Origin: Spirochaetota bacterium
GTDB lineage: Bacteria; Spirochaetota; Spirochaetia; Treponematales; Treponemataceae
Reading direction: 5' to 3'
Length of the DNA stretch: 64,000 bases
Assembly (NCBI GenBank): GCA_023443865.1
Contig: JAEZST010000015.1
Span: 124,001 to 188,000 of the forward strand
In this document: piece after piece, positions 41,375-50,622 of the stretch
How the letters are laid out: the number at the start of each line of letters is the position of its first letter
Numbering within the stretch: position 1 is the first letter of the stretch
Notes under the pieces: model-generated
Told to the model about the DNA's origin: nothing
Database searches by the model: none
The model's input: the letters and a program-made list of their open reading frames with translations, nothing else
Translations under genes and position numbers: made by a program

Positions 41375-42124
41375 TTTAATGCGGATGAAATGCTCGCCGA
41401 TTTTGGATTAACCCGTCAGGAAGCGGCCGTTTATCGGGCTTTGCTCGTTTCCGGTCCCTTAAACGGGTATGAGCTGTCCAAGGAATTGGGTATCTCCCGT
41501 TCCAACGCGTATACGGCCCTTTCCAGCCTGGTTGACAAGGGCGCGGCCTGGTTGGCCGACGGAAGCCCGGCCCGGTACGTGCCCGTGCCTCCCGGGGAAT
41601 TTTGTTCGGGACGGATAGCTGCCTTGGAACGGGCGAAAAAGGCCTTAACGGACTCGTTGCCGGATAGAAAGCCGGAGCCCGGCCTGTTCATTACCGTGCG
41701 TGGCCGGGATCGGATTATCGAGCGGGTCCGTTCGATGATAGACGAATGCGCCGAACGCCTGTACATCGCGCTTCCCTGGGGCGAATTGCGCGAGTTGGCC
41801 GCCCCGCTGGCCGAGCGGGCTGCCGCGGGGATCCGGGTCGTGATTTTAACCGACCGGGAATTCGCGACGCCGCTCGCGCTCGAGAGGGCCGCGGGCGCGA
41901 AAGCGAATTTACGGGGCCAAAGCCCCGAATTCCACGGGATTCCAAGGGGGGCCGTTGAGCTCCGTTTGATAGTCGACTCGAGCCGGGTCCTTACCGGCGA
42001 TTTGAGCGGGATCGAGCCTTCCTGCCTGTATTCCGACCAAAAGAACTTCGCCGACCTTTTCAAGGACGCGCTCCGGAACGAGATAAGGCTGTCTCGGTCA
42101 GAGACCGGGGAGGGACCGCTATGA
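41366..42124 (+). CDS. TrmB-family transcriptional regulator
   Basis: 252 aa. The N-terminal winged helix is LTRQEAAVYRALLVSGPLNG followed by LSKELGISRSNAYTALSSLVDKGAA; the C-terminal part is the TrmB effector domain with a PLD-like core (IIERVRSMIDECAERLYIALPW). Family members bind sugars or other metabolites. The gene overlaps the downstream aminotransferase by 4 bp, so the effector may relate to amino acid metabolism (inference). The palindrome over its own start suggests autoregulation. Confidence 0.85.
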   Translation: MEHFNADEMLADFGLTRQEAAVYRALLVSGPLNGYELSKELGISRSNAYTALSSLVDKGAAWLADGSPARYVPVPPGEFCSGRIAALERAKKALTDSLPDRKPEPGLFITVRGRDRIIERVRSMIDECAERLYIALPWGELRELAAPLAERAAAGIRVVILTDREFATPLALERAAGAKANLRGQSPEFHGIPRGAVELRLIVDSSRVLTGDLSGIEPSCLYSDQKNFADLFKDALRNEIRLSRSETGEGPL

Positions 42125-43353
42125 GCGCGATCAACTCCCGGCTCGCGCGGCGCATGGCGGAGGCCGGATTGGCGGGCGGCGGCACGGCGTTCAAGTTTGA
42201 GGCCATTAAGCGGGCGAAGGCGGCGGCGGTTGCCGCGAATCCCGGCCTGCCCCTTTTGGATTTCGGCGTGGGAGAACCCGATATTCCCGCCGATCGCGCG
42301 GTAGTCTCCGTCCTGGCCTCCGAAGCCGGCCTTTCCGAGAACCGGCGCTACGCGGATAACGGAATCGAAGCGTTCCGCGAGGCGGCGGCGCGCTGGATGG
42401 AGGACGTCTTCGGCGTTCGGCTGGAAAGCCCCGGGACATCGCTGGTGCACGGGATCGGCTCGAAGCCGATTTTGGCCGGCTTCCCCCTGGCGTTCGTGGA
42501 TCCGGGAGACGCCGTGCTGGCGACCGTCCCCGGCTATCCCATTCTCGCGACCCACGCGAAATTCTTAGGGGGCGTGCCGTATGGGCTTCCGCTCCTTAAG
42601 GAGAACGGTTTCGTGCCCGATCTCGATTCCATACCCGCCGAGGCGGTTCGAAAGGCCAAGCTGCTGTACCTGAACTATCCCAACAATCCCACGGGCGCCA
42701 TGCCCGAGCGGGCCTTTTTCGAGCGCGCGGTGGAATTCGCCCGGAAAAACGGGATTCTCATCGTTCACGACGCGGCGTACGCGGCCCTGGTCTACGGCGG
42801 GCGGAAGCCCTTCAGCATTCTCTCGATACCCGGCGCGGAAGAGGTCGCCGTTGAGGTTCACTCCCTCTCGAAGGCCTTTAACATGACCGGTTGGCGCATG
42901 GGGTTCGCGTGCGGGAACGCCGACGCGGTGGCGGCTTACGCCGCGGTCAAGGACACCCTGGATTCCGGCCAGTTCCGGGCCATTCAAAAGGCGGCCGCGT
43001 TCGCCCTTACCAGGCCGGATATCACCCGCGCTGCGAGGGACAGATACGACCGGCGGCTGGAGCTTTTAGTGCCGGCGCTGCGATCGTTGGGCTTTGAAGC
43101 CGAACGGCCCGCGGGCGGGTTTTACTGCTACGTTCGTTCGCCGACGGGAATGGGAGACGGGACGCGCTTTCGCGACGCCGCCCACTGCGCCGAGCGGCTG
43201 GTGCGGGACGCCCTGGTATCCGTGGTGCCCTGGGACGAAACGGGGCCGCATCTCCGATTTTCCGTTACCTTCGAGGCGGAGGGCGCCGACGGGGAAGCGC
43301 GGGCGATTGAGGAAATGCGGGATCGCCTTTCGCGTCTCGCGTTGGTTTTCTAA
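42121..43353 (+). CDS. Class I/II PLP aminotransferase (DapL-like)
   Basis: 410 aa. The PLP Lys is in EVHSLSKAFNMTGWRMGF; LDFGVGEPDIPAD, LNYPNNPTGAMPER and VHDAAYAALVYGG are typical. The closest pattern is the LL-diaminopimelate aminotransferase/aspartate aminotransferase group, but residues that decide the substrate cannot be judged by eye. It is co-transcribed with a TrmB regulator (ATGA overlap). If DapL-like it would make LL-DAP for lysine or cell wall; otherwise a general amino acid transaminase. Confidence 0.82.
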   Translation: MSAINSRLARRMAEAGLAGGGTAFKFEAIKRAKAAAVAANPGLPLLDFGVGEPDIPADRAVVSVLASEAGLSENRRYADNGIEAFREAAARWMEDVFGVRLESPGTSLVHGIGSKPILAGFPLAFVDPGDAVLATVPGYPILATHAKFLGGVPYGLPLLKENGFVPDLDSIPAEAVRKAKLLYLNYPNNPTGAMPERAFFERAVEFARKNGILIVHDAAYAALVYGGRKPFSILSIPGAEEVAVEVHSLSKAFNMTGWRMGFACGNADAVAAYAAVKDTLDSGQFRAIQKAAAFALTRPDITRAARDRYDRRLELLVPALRSLGFEAERPAGGFYCYVRSPTGMGDGTRFRDAAHCAERLVRDALVSVVPWDETGPHLRFSVTFEAEGADGEARAIEEMRDRLSRLALVF

Positions 43354-43387
43354 ACGATTCAAGGAATTTTTACGGGAGGCGGACGCC

Positions 43388-43801
43388 ATGGTTGGGAAGG
43401 ATATTTCCGGGCTCAGGATTCTCGATGAGAAGCATATTCCCGGGCATCAACTCACCGCGCTTTTCGAATCGCTGCATTGGTCGTCGGGGCGGTATCCGGA
43501 AAAACTGGTTCGCGCGGTGGCCAATTCCCATACCGTCACGAGCCTATGGGACGGGGATACCCTCGTGGGCCTGGTAACGGCGATCAGCGACGGGGCCCTT
43601 TGCGCGTATTTCCCCTACGTAGCGGTCCGTCCCGACTACCAGGGACTGGGCCTGGGCAGCAGGCTTTTGCGGGAGGCGATGAAGCCGTACCGGGGCTTTC
43701 ACCACGTGAGCCTGATCTCGTACGCGGAAAAGGAAGGGTTTTACCTGCGAAACGGCTTTTCCCACGATCCCGGGAAGAAGGCGCTTTTCGCGAAAACGTG
43801 A
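43388..43801 (+). CDS. GNAT-family N-acetyltransferase
   Basis: 137 aa from the ATG at 43388, with GGGAGG upstream. The acetyl-CoA loop is VRPDYQGLGLGSRLL and the fold is the small bacterial type (YFPYVAVRP, FYLRNGF). Substrate unknown. It follows the aminotransferase gene by 34 bp and may belong to the same message. Confidence 0.82.
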   Translation: MVGKDISGLRILDEKHIPGHQLTALFESLHWSSGRYPEKLVRAVANSHTVTSLWDGDTLVGLVTAISDGALCAYFPYVAVRPDYQGLGLGSRLLREAMKPYRGFHHVSLISYAEKEGFYLRNGFSHDPGKKALFAKT

Positions 43802-43862
43802 AAGCGATAAAAAAGCCGGGGGAAAAATTTGCTTTTCGGACGTTTCGGCGAATACTTGAAGT

Positions 43863-46058
43863 ATGTCGATCAACGTGCGAATTGCCCTACAGCTTAGCGA
43901 GATCGATTCCGATTACGCCCAGGAAATCGTGCGGGGCGTTTCTGACCTCTGTCAGGAACGGGGAGGCCGGCTGACCGTATACACGGGCAATTCCCCGGGC
44001 TGGCCCTACGGCCACGGCTACCAGAATACCGCGATTTTTTCCCATATTACCCCGGTTAACGCCGACGCCCTGGTCTTGGCCTCGGGCACCCAGTGCAATT
44101 ACGTAAGCCCGGAAGAATTCGACGCCCACGTCCGCTCCCTCTCCCCCATGCCCGTGGTCAGTTTCGGGGTGCCTATTCCGGGAATTCCGTCGATCCTGAT
44201 AGATAACCGAAACGCTTTCCGGACCCTTTTGGACCACCTCGCCGACGTTCACGGCTACCGAAAGTTCGCGTTCGTCTCGGGCCCGAAAAACAACGGGGAG
44301 GCCCGGGAACGCAAGGCCGCCTTTCTCGCCTTCCTCGAGGACCGAGCCATTCCGGCCTCGCCGCTGTGCGAGTTATGCGGCGATTTCTCGGTGGAGAGCG
44401 GCTATCGCGCCATGGAACAGTATTTCGGCCACCATCGGCCCGATTGCGAGGCCATCGCGTGCGCGAACGACAATATGGCCCTGGGCGTGTACCGATACCT
44501 CCGTGAGGCCGGCGCGGTCCCGGGGCGCGACGTCGCGGTAATCGGTTTCGACGATATCGCCCGGGCGCGCTTTGAGGCACCGCCCCTCACCACCGTGCGC
44601 CAGGACGTGTACCGGCAGGCGTATATCGCCGCGGGATACGCCATGGATGCCCTGGAAGGCAAGCGCGTGCCCCTCGAAACGAGAATGGCCGCGGAACCGG
44701 TGGTCCGTTCGAGCTGCGGATGCCTATCGGGCACCATTTCCGGCCTGATCGCGCAATCGGCCGAGGAGTTGGCCCTTCCCGGCCTTGCCGAGTACCGGAC
44801 GAGAATCCGGCTCGCCCTCGCGGGCTTTTTCGCGGGAAACCCCATGGACCTCCCGCGATTCGCGCGGGAGATCCATGAATTGATCGAGGGGGCGCCGAGC
44901 GACATGCGCGACCCGCGCCACTGGAATAACGTGCTTAATGACCTCTTTCGGGAATTCCTTCCCGCAGCGGGGGATCAGGGCTTTTCGGAGAGGATGCATA
45001 TCGCCTTCCAGAGCGCGCGAAGCCTGGTTTCGGAGCTTTTTTACGCCAATGCCGGATTGGAGCGCTACCGAATGAGCGACGAGCTGTACCGGATTCAGGA
45101 ACACTTCTCGAAGCTGAATACGGTTATGCCCCTGGACGAATTGCTCCCCTCCCTTCGCAAAATCTTTTCCGACCTGGGCGTGAATTCCGCCCATCTCGTC
45201 CTGTTCGAGCGGAGACTGACCCGGCTCCGGAACGAACCCTTTCGGCTTCCGGAGACTGCGGAATCGGCGCTCCGTTTCGGGAAGGGGGCCGCGGGGCGCG
45301 TAGACGGGCAATGGCTTCGGTTCAACCCGCGCGAGGCCATGCTTCCCGGCCCGGCGCCGGACGAAACCGCCCCCTTCGCGATCGCCCACTCGCTGTACCA
45401 TCAGTTCGATCAGCTCGGCTATCTGGTCTTCGAGCCCGGAGGGTTCGGCCTGGAGAACGTGGAGTTCCTCTGTTCCCTGATATCCAACGCGCTGGAAGCC
45501 TCGCTTTTGTTCACCGAGAAACTCGAGCTCGAGAACCGGCTGGGCCGGGTGAGGACCGACCGGCTGAGGACCGCGTCGCGGGGGTACGACGAGTATCGGG
45601 ACGCTTTTACCGGCCTATACAACAAGCGGGGCTTTGCCGCCTTCAGCGGCGAGATCTCCGACATTGCCCGGCGCATGCGGAGGGGCGGCGTTCTGCTTTT
45701 CGTCGCTCTCGAGGGCCTTAACGAGGCGCGTGAGCGGTTCGGAGAAGAGTCCGGGGAACGGGCCGTGCGCGAAACGGCGCGGATGCTGAAGGCCGCGTTC
45801 CGCAACCTCGACGTCGTCGGGCGGATCGAGGCGGACCTTTTCGGCGTATTGGCCGTCGATACCGACGAGTGTCGGCCCGAAACGCTCGAGTCCCGGGTCT
45901 ATTCGCTGGCCGTCGCGTGGAACGAACGGGCAAACGCCCCCTTTACGCTGACGCTGAGCGTGGGCGCCGCGGAAATGCCGGCCGACGGGGAGTTCCGCCT
46001 GGAAGACCTCTTCGCCGAGGCCTCCCGGGCCCTTGCCGCCCGCCGGAGCGATACATAA
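43863..46058 (+). CDS. LacI-like sugar-sensor fused to degenerate GGDEF
   Basis: 731 aa, no helix-turn-helix, no membrane segment. Residues about 1-285 are a LacI/periplasmic-binding-protein-type sensor (VPVNADALVLASGT-like strand, FAFVSGPKNNGEARERKAAF, VIGFDDIARARFEAPPLTTVRQD). A middle helical/GAF-like region follows (about 290-560), then a GGDEF-fold domain (FTGLYNKRGF) whose active site reads EADLF in VGRIEADLFGVLAV, so it should not make c-di-GMP. It is a cytoplasmic one-piece ligand sensor of unknown output. An AATACT hexamer lies 6 nt before the ATG; -35 weak. Confidence 0.82.
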   Translation: MSINVRIALQLSEIDSDYAQEIVRGVSDLCQERGGRLTVYTGNSPGWPYGHGYQNTAIFSHITPVNADALVLASGTQCNYVSPEEFDAHVRSLSPMPVVSFGVPIPGIPSILIDNRNAFRTLLDHLADVHGYRKFAFVSGPKNNGEARERKAAFLAFLEDRAIPASPLCELCGDFSVESGYRAMEQYFGHHRPDCEAIACANDNMALGVYRYLREAGAVPGRDVAVIGFDDIARARFEAPPLTTVRQDVYRQAYIAAGYAMDALEGKRVPLETRMAAEPVVRSSCGCLSGTISGLIAQSAEELALPGLAEYRTRIRLALAGFFAGNPMDLPRFAREIHELIEGAPSDMRDPRHWNNVLNDLFREFLPAAGDQGFSERMHIAFQSARSLVSELFYANAGLERYRMSDELYRIQEHFSKLNTVMPLDELLPSLRKIFSDLGVNSAHLVLFERRLTRLRNEPFRLPETAESALRFGKGAAGRVDGQWLRFNPREAMLPGPAPDETAPFAIAHSLYHQFDQLGYLVFEPGGFGLENVEFLCSLISNALEASLLFTEKLELENRLGRVRTDRLRTASRGYDEYRDAFTGLYNKRGFAAFSGEISDIARRMRRGGVLLFVALEGLNEARERFGEESGERAVRETARMLKAAFRNLDVVGRIEADLFGVLAVDTDECRPETLESRVYSLAVAWNERANAPFTLTLSVGAAEMPADGEFRLEDLFAEASRALAARRSDT

Positions 46059-46092
46059 AAAAACCGCCGGGTCTTGCGTCCCGGCGGCCTTT
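46057..46092. terminator. Intrinsic terminator between converging genes
   Basis: Stem CCGCCGGG/CCCGGCGG (46064-46071 and 46080-46087). On the minus strand it ends in TTTTTTT, a strong terminator for ettA; toward the plus strand the T-tract is weak (CCTTTCG). Confidence 0.85.
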
Positions 46093-46127
46093 CGTTCGCT
46101 TCCGCGACGCGTTCACTCGCGCGTCTC

Positions 46128-47894
46128 CTATCGTTGCAGCTTTCTGTACACGCCCCGGTGCGGGGTATCCGCGTCCTTGCCGTATTTCGCCTTGCGCCAC
46201 TCGGCGTACTCGCTCCAGTTTCCGTCGTACCAAATCACCTCGCCGTCCGCCTCGAAGGCTATCAGGTGGGTGCACACCCGGTCCAGGAACCAGCGGTCGT
46301 GGCTCACGACCATCGCGCAGCCCGCGAAGGAATCGAGCGCCTCTTCCAGGGCGCGCATGGTGTTCACGTCCAGGTCGTTGGTGGGCTCGTCGAGGAGGAG
46401 CACGTTCGCCCCGTCCTTGACCATCATCGCCATGTTGAGCCGGTTGCGCTCGCCGCCCGAGAGGACGCCGACCTTGCGGGACTGGTCCGCTCCGGAGAAG
46501 TTGAACCAGGAACAGTAGGCGCGGGAGTTAACCTCGCGCACGGGGCCGTTAATGCCGCGGCCGTTCGCGTCTACCGCGCCGAGCTTGATCACGTCCAGGC
46601 CGTCGGAAAGCTGCTCCCAGACCGTTTTGTCCGGGTCGAGCTTGCCGCGCATCTGGTCGACGTAAGTGAGCTTCACGGTCTCGCCGAGCTTGATCGTGCC
46701 CGCGTCGGGCTTCACGACGGCGGTTTCGCCGTTCGGGCCGCCAGTGGGAACTTCCTGCCCGGCCGCGCCCGCGATCAGCTTGAAGAGGGTGGTTTTACCC
46801 GCGCCGTTCGGACCGACGATGCCGACGATGGCGCCCGGCGGAACGGTGAACTCCAGGTTGTCGAAGAGGAGCCGGTCGCCGTAACTCTTGGCGAGTCCTT
46901 TCGCCTCGATTACCACGTTTCCGAGGCGGGGCCCGGCGGGAATTGTGATCTTCGTGTCCTTGATCTTTTCCTTGCCGTCTTCCGCGAGGAGCTTTTCGTA
47001 CTGGCCGATGCGCGCCTTGCTCTTGGCGTGCCTGCCCTTCGGGCTCATGGCGATCCACTCGAGCTCGCGCTCGAGCTGCTTGCGTCGGTCGCTCTCGCCC
47101 TTTTCTTCCTTGGCAAGGCGGTCGTTCTTCTGCTGGAGCCAGCTGGAGTAGTTCCCCTTCCAGGGAATGCCCTCGCCGCGGTCGAGTTCGAGGATCCACC
47201 CCGCCACGTTGTCGAGGAAGTAGCGGTCGTGGGTCACCGCGATGATGGTGCCCTCGTATTGCTGCAGGTGCCGCTCGAGCCAGGCCACGGTTTCCGCGTC
47301 CAGGTGGTTCGTCGGCTCGTCCAGGAGGAGGATATCGGGCTTTTGGAGGAGGAGGCGGCACAGGGCCACGCGGCGCCGCTCGCCCCCCGAAAGCACGTCT
47401 ACCACCTGATCGGGCGGCGGGCAGCGGAGGGCGTCCATCGCGAGCTCGAGCTGGTTGTCGAGGTCCCAGGCGTTCGTGGCGTCGAGCCGTTCCTGAACCT
47501 TCGCCTGGCGGTCCATCAGCTTGTCCATGTCCGCGTCCGGGTCGCCGAAGGCCTCGTTGATCGCGTCGAACTCCGCGAGGAGCTCCACGATCTCCTTTAC
47601 GCCCTCGGAAACCACCTCTTTGACGGTTTTGCCCGGTTCCAGGTGCGGTTCCTGCTCCAGGAAGCCGATCGAGTAACCCGGCGCGCAGGAGGTCTCTCCG
47701 AGGAATTCCGCGTCGGTTCCCGCGAGGATGCGAAGAAGGCTCGATTTACCCGAGCCGTTGAGGCCGAGTACGCCGATCTTCGCGCCGTAAAAATAGGAAA
47801 GGGAAATGTCCTTGAGGACCTGCTTGGTACCGTGGCTCTTGGAGACGCGGTCCATCGTATAGATAATCTTCTTGTCGTCGACGGTCTTTGCCAT
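46128..47894 (-). CDS. ettA: EttA, energy-dependent translational throttle (ABC-F)
   Basis: 588 aa, two ABC domains: Walker A GLNGSGKSSL and GPNGAGKTTL, signatures LSGGERRRVALCR and LSGGERNRLNMAM, Walker B LLLDEPTNHLDA and LLLDEPTNDLDV. The arm insertion (IALAMSPKGRHAKSKARI-like) lies in domain 1 and the linker between domains is rich in Arg/Lys, as in EttA. It binds the ribosomal E site and gates elongation by ATP/ADP state. TACAAT (47902-47907) lies 7 nt before the ATG, with no clear -35 and no Shine-Dalgarno sequence. Confidence 0.93.
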   Translation of the reverse strand: MAKTVDDKKIIYTMDRVSKSHGTKQVLKDISLSYFYGAKIGVLGLNGSGKSSLLRILAGTDAEFLGETSCAPGYSIGFLEQEPHLEPGKTVKEVVSEGVKEIVELLAEFDAINEAFGDPDADMDKLMDRQAKVQERLDATNAWDLDNQLELAMDALRCPPPDQVVDVLSGGERRRVALCRLLLQKPDILLLDEPTNHLDAETVAWLERHLQQYEGTIIAVTHDRYFLDNVAGWILELDRGEGIPWKGNYSSWLQQKNDRLAKEEKGESDRRKQLERELEWIAMSPKGRHAKSKARIGQYEKLLAEDGKEKIKDTKITIPAGPRLGNVVIEAKGLAKSYGDRLLFDNLEFTVPPGAIVGIVGPNGAGKTTLFKLIAGAAGQEVPTGGPNGETAVVKPDAGTIKLGETVKLTYVDQMRGKLDPDKTVWEQLSDGLDVIKLGAVDANGRGINGPVREVNSRAYCSWFNFSGADQSRKVGVLSGGERNRLNMAMMVKDGANVLLLDEPTNDLDVNTMRALEEALDSFAGCAMVVSHDRWFLDRVCTHLIAFEADGEVIWYDGNWSEYAEWRKAKYGKDADTPHRGVYRKLQR

Positions 47895-48009
47895 GGATGC
47901 GATTGTAGCGGAATCCGACGAAAGACGCTAGCTCGGCGGCGGTCCCCGTAAATTTGCGCGAGGCGCGATCGTGCTTCATACTCAAGGGTGGGAAAGGAGG
48001 GCCGAAACC

Positions 48010-48840
48010 GTGAAAATCACGCGCGCGACGGTTGATTTTTTCGATACGGTTCGCGGTATCGTGAATTCAACGATCAAAACGGTATACCCGCGCTATTATC
48101 CCGAAGACGTGGTCGCCTTTTTCCTTCAATACCACTCGGACGAGTCGATTCGCGAGGATATCGCCTCCGGAAACGTGTATCTCGTAACCGCCAACCAAGC
48201 CGACGATAAGATTCTTGAGCAGGAGGAAACGGTCGTGGGCACCGGCAGCATACGGGGCGACGAGATATACCGCATGTTCGTATTGCCCCAGTATCAGGGC
48301 CGGGGCTTCGGGTCGGCGCTCCTGCGCACCCTGGAAGGCAGGGTTGCCGAAACGTACGGCCGCTCCCGTCTCGATTCGTCCCTTCCCGCGTACAGCATGT
48401 ACCTGAAGGCGGGATACGTACCCGTGGCGTGGCAGAAAATCGAGACCGGTTCCGGCCGGGTGCTCTGCTTCAACGCCATGGAAAAAACCCTCTCCTTCGT
48501 CAATTACGACGGAAGGGCCTTCCGGACCCTGACCAATAGCGATAACGGCGAGGTAACCGAGGAAACGGTCTTTCGCTATCGCCAGCAAGGCCGCATGGTC
48601 TGGGCGGATTACGAGGGCGGGCCGGTGCTTCGCGGCTCCCTGATCGGTACCGCCGCGGACGACGGTTCCCTCGATTTCGGCTACCAGCACCTGAACCGCG
48701 AGATGGAGCTGCGCACCGGCGTTTGCCATTCCACCCCGGAACCGATTTTCGGGCCGGGAGGGAAGCTGAGAATCCGCGAGGAATGGCGCTGGACCAACGG
48801 CGACGGCTCCTCGGGCGTGTCGGTCATCGAGGAATTGTAG
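48010..48840 (+). CDS. GNAT acetyltransferase fused to N-acetylglutamate synthase-like C-terminal domain
   Basis: 276 aa from the GTG at 48010, chosen because AAGGAGG ends 9 nt upstream. Residues about 1-160 are a GNAT domain (acetyl-CoA loop VLPQYQGRGFGSALL). The C-terminal 110 residues (SFVNYDGRAFRTLTNSDNGEV ... LRIREEWRWTNGDGSSGVSVIEEL) match small proteins often labelled n-acetylglutamate synthase in Bacteroidetes and Firmicutes, where they stand alone. The fusion suggests both parts act on one substrate. Function not established. Confidence 0.75.
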   Translation: MKITRATVDFFDTVRGIVNSTIKTVYPRYYPEDVVAFFLQYHSDESIREDIASGNVYLVTANQADDKILEQEETVVGTGSIRGDEIYRMFVLPQYQGRGFGSALLRTLEGRVAETYGRSRLDSSLPAYSMYLKAGYVPVAWQKIETGSGRVLCFNAMEKTLSFVNYDGRAFRTLTNSDNGEVTEETVFRYRQQGRMVWADYEGGPVLRGSLIGTAADDGSLDFGYQHLNREMELRTGVCHSTPEPIFGPGGKLRIREEWRWTNGDGSSGVSVIEEL

Positions 48841-48868
48841 GCCGCGAACGGGTACGGCCCGCCTCCCG

Positions 48869-49336
48869 TCAATCCGTAAGCTCCCGCATCAGGTTTACCA
48901 TCTCAATGGCGGTAACGGCCGCGTCAAAGCCCTTGTTGCCGGCCTTCGTGCCCGCGCGCTCTACCGCCTGCTCGATCGTGTCCGTCGTGAGCACCCCGAA
49001 AACCACCGGCTTGTCGGCCGCGAGGGAAACCTGGGCCACGCCCTTGGCTACTTCCGCCGCGACGTAATCGAAGTGGGGCGTGGAACCCCGGATCACCGCG
49101 CCAAGGCAGACGACCGCGTCCACGTCTTTCCGCGCCGCGAGCCGTTTCGCCGCCAGGGGAATTTCCCAGGCCCCCGGCACCCGGGCCACGCTCACGGATT
49201 CGTCCGAGACGCCGTGGCGGGCGAGGGCGTCCAGGGCGCCCTCAATGAGCCTCGCGACGACGAAATCGTTAAAGCGCGCCGCTACGATGGCCACGCGGGC
49301 CCCTTCCGATACTAGTTTTCCCTCATACCGCTTCAT
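48869..49336 (-). CDS. ribH: 6,7-dimethyl-8-ribityllumazine synthase
   Basis: 155 aa. Typical lumazine synthase: VAIVAARFNDFVVARLIEGAL, RVPGAWEIPLAAKRLA, VCLGAVIRGSTPHFDYVAAEVAKG with the catalytic His, and the end GNKGFDAAVTAIEMVNLM. It forms icosahedral or pentameric shells and makes lumazine from 5-amino-6-ribitylaminouracil and dihydroxybutanone phosphate. It is last of the rib operon and overlaps ribBA by 14 bp. Confidence 0.95.
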   Translation of the reverse strand: MKRYEGKLVSEGARVAIVAARFNDFVVARLIEGALDALARHGVSDESVSVARVPGAWEIPLAAKRLAARKDVDAVVCLGAVIRGSTPHFDYVAAEVAKGVAQVSLAADKPVVFGVLTTDTIEQAVERAGTKAGNKGFDAAVTAIEMVNLMRELTD

Positions 49337-50597
49337 GTTGCTTTCCTCCGAATTGATGGCGCATACGCTCCTCCTTCGCGCGAAGGTAGCGCTCGTTTTC
49401 CTCGTTCGCCTCTATGACGACGGGAACGCGCTCCGTTATTTCCAGGCCCGAAGCGCGCAGTCCGTCCATGAGTAACCCCTCGATTTTCGCGGGATTGTTC
49501 GTCATGAGCGCGAGTTTCGCGACGCCGAGATCCTTGAGAATGCCGATGCCCGCCGCGTAGTCGCGCTCGTCGGGGCGAAAGCCGAGGCGAAGGTTGGCGT
49601 CTACCGTATCGAGGCCGCCGTCCTGCAGGGCGTAGGCGCGAATCTTGTTGACCAGCCCGATGCCCCGTCCCTCCTGCCGGAGATAGACGAGAACGCCCCG
49701 TCCCTCCGCGGCGATTGCCTTCATGGCGGCGTCGTATTGCTCGCCGCAATCGCAGCGCCTCGAGCCGAGGGCGTCGCCGGTTAGGCATTCCGAATGGACC
49801 CGGGTAAGCACGGGCAGTCCGTCGGAAACGTCGCCCATGACCAGGGCCACGTGTTCCTGCCCCGTTCTCGCGTCGCGATACCCGACCATCCGAAACTCGC
49901 CGTAGCGCGTCGGGAGCCTGGTTTCCGCCTCACGGGTCACCGCGGGGCGTCGGGCGGCAAGATAGTCGGCAAGGTCCTCGATGGATACGAGCCTGAGGCC
50001 GTGTTCGTTCGCGAAGGGTCGAAGGTCGCCAAGGCGCGCCATGGTCCCGTCGTCTTTCATGATCTCGCAGATAACCCCGCCGGGAAACATCCTTTCCGTT
50101 TCTCCGCCGCCTTCCCCGTTCCGTAGGCGGTATTCGCGGGCGAGGCGCGCGAGGTCCACGGCGGCCTCGGTGTGGCCCCGGCGATTCAGGACCCCGCCCG
50201 GCCGGGCCGCCAGCGGAAAGACGTGCCCGGGCGCGCGGAAGTCGGCGCTCAGCGATTCCGGGTCGGCCAGCGCGCGTACGGTGGCGGCCCGCTCTGCGGC
50301 CGAAATGCCGGTGGTTGAGCCGCGGCGGTCGACGGAGACCGTGAACGCCGTTCCGTGGGGATCGGCGTTGGAGGCTACCATCGGCCCGAGCCCCAGCTGG
50401 GCCAGGCGCGCCTCCTCGAAGGGGGCGCAGACGAGACCGCGGCCGAAACGGGCCATGAACGTTATCGCCTCGGCCGTGACCCGATCGGCGGCCATCACGA
50501 GGTCTCCCTCGTTCTCTCGGTCTTCGTCGTCCACCACGACGACCATCTTGCCTTCCGCGATATCGCGGACCGCGTCGTCAATAGAATCCAGCGCCAT
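49323..50597 (-). CDS. ribBA: Bifunctional dihydroxybutanone phosphate synthase / GTP cyclohydrolase II
   Basis: 424 aa. The N-terminal RibB domain has VVVDDEDRENEGDLVMAAD and the acidic/threonine motifs; the C-terminal RibA domain has the zinc cysteines in CLTGDALGSRRCDCGEQ and the GTP loop RQEGRGIGLVNKIRAY. It supplies both precursors of riboflavin. It sits between ribE and ribH in the operon behind the FMN riboswitch. Confidence 0.95.
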   Translation of the reverse strand: MALDSIDDAVRDIAEGKMVVVVDDEDRENEGDLVMAADRVTAEAITFMARFGRGLVCAPFEEARLAQLGLGPMVASNADPHGTAFTVSVDRRGSTTGISAAERAATVRALADPESLSADFRAPGHVFPLAARPGGVLNRRGHTEAAVDLARLAREYRLRNGEGGGETERMFPGGVICEIMKDDGTMARLGDLRPFANEHGLRLVSIEDLADYLAARRPAVTREAETRLPTRYGEFRMVGYRDARTGQEHVALVMGDVSDGLPVLTRVHSECLTGDALGSRRCDCGEQYDAAMKAIAAEGRGVLVYLRQEGRGIGLVNKIRAYALQDGGLDTVDANLRLGFRPDERDYAAGIGILKDLGVAKLALMTNNPAKIEGLLMDGLRASGLEITERVPVVIEANEENERYLRAKEERMRHQFGGKQHEAV

Positions 50598-50622
50598 AAA
50601 GGCCTCCTTTCGCGAGCAATGA

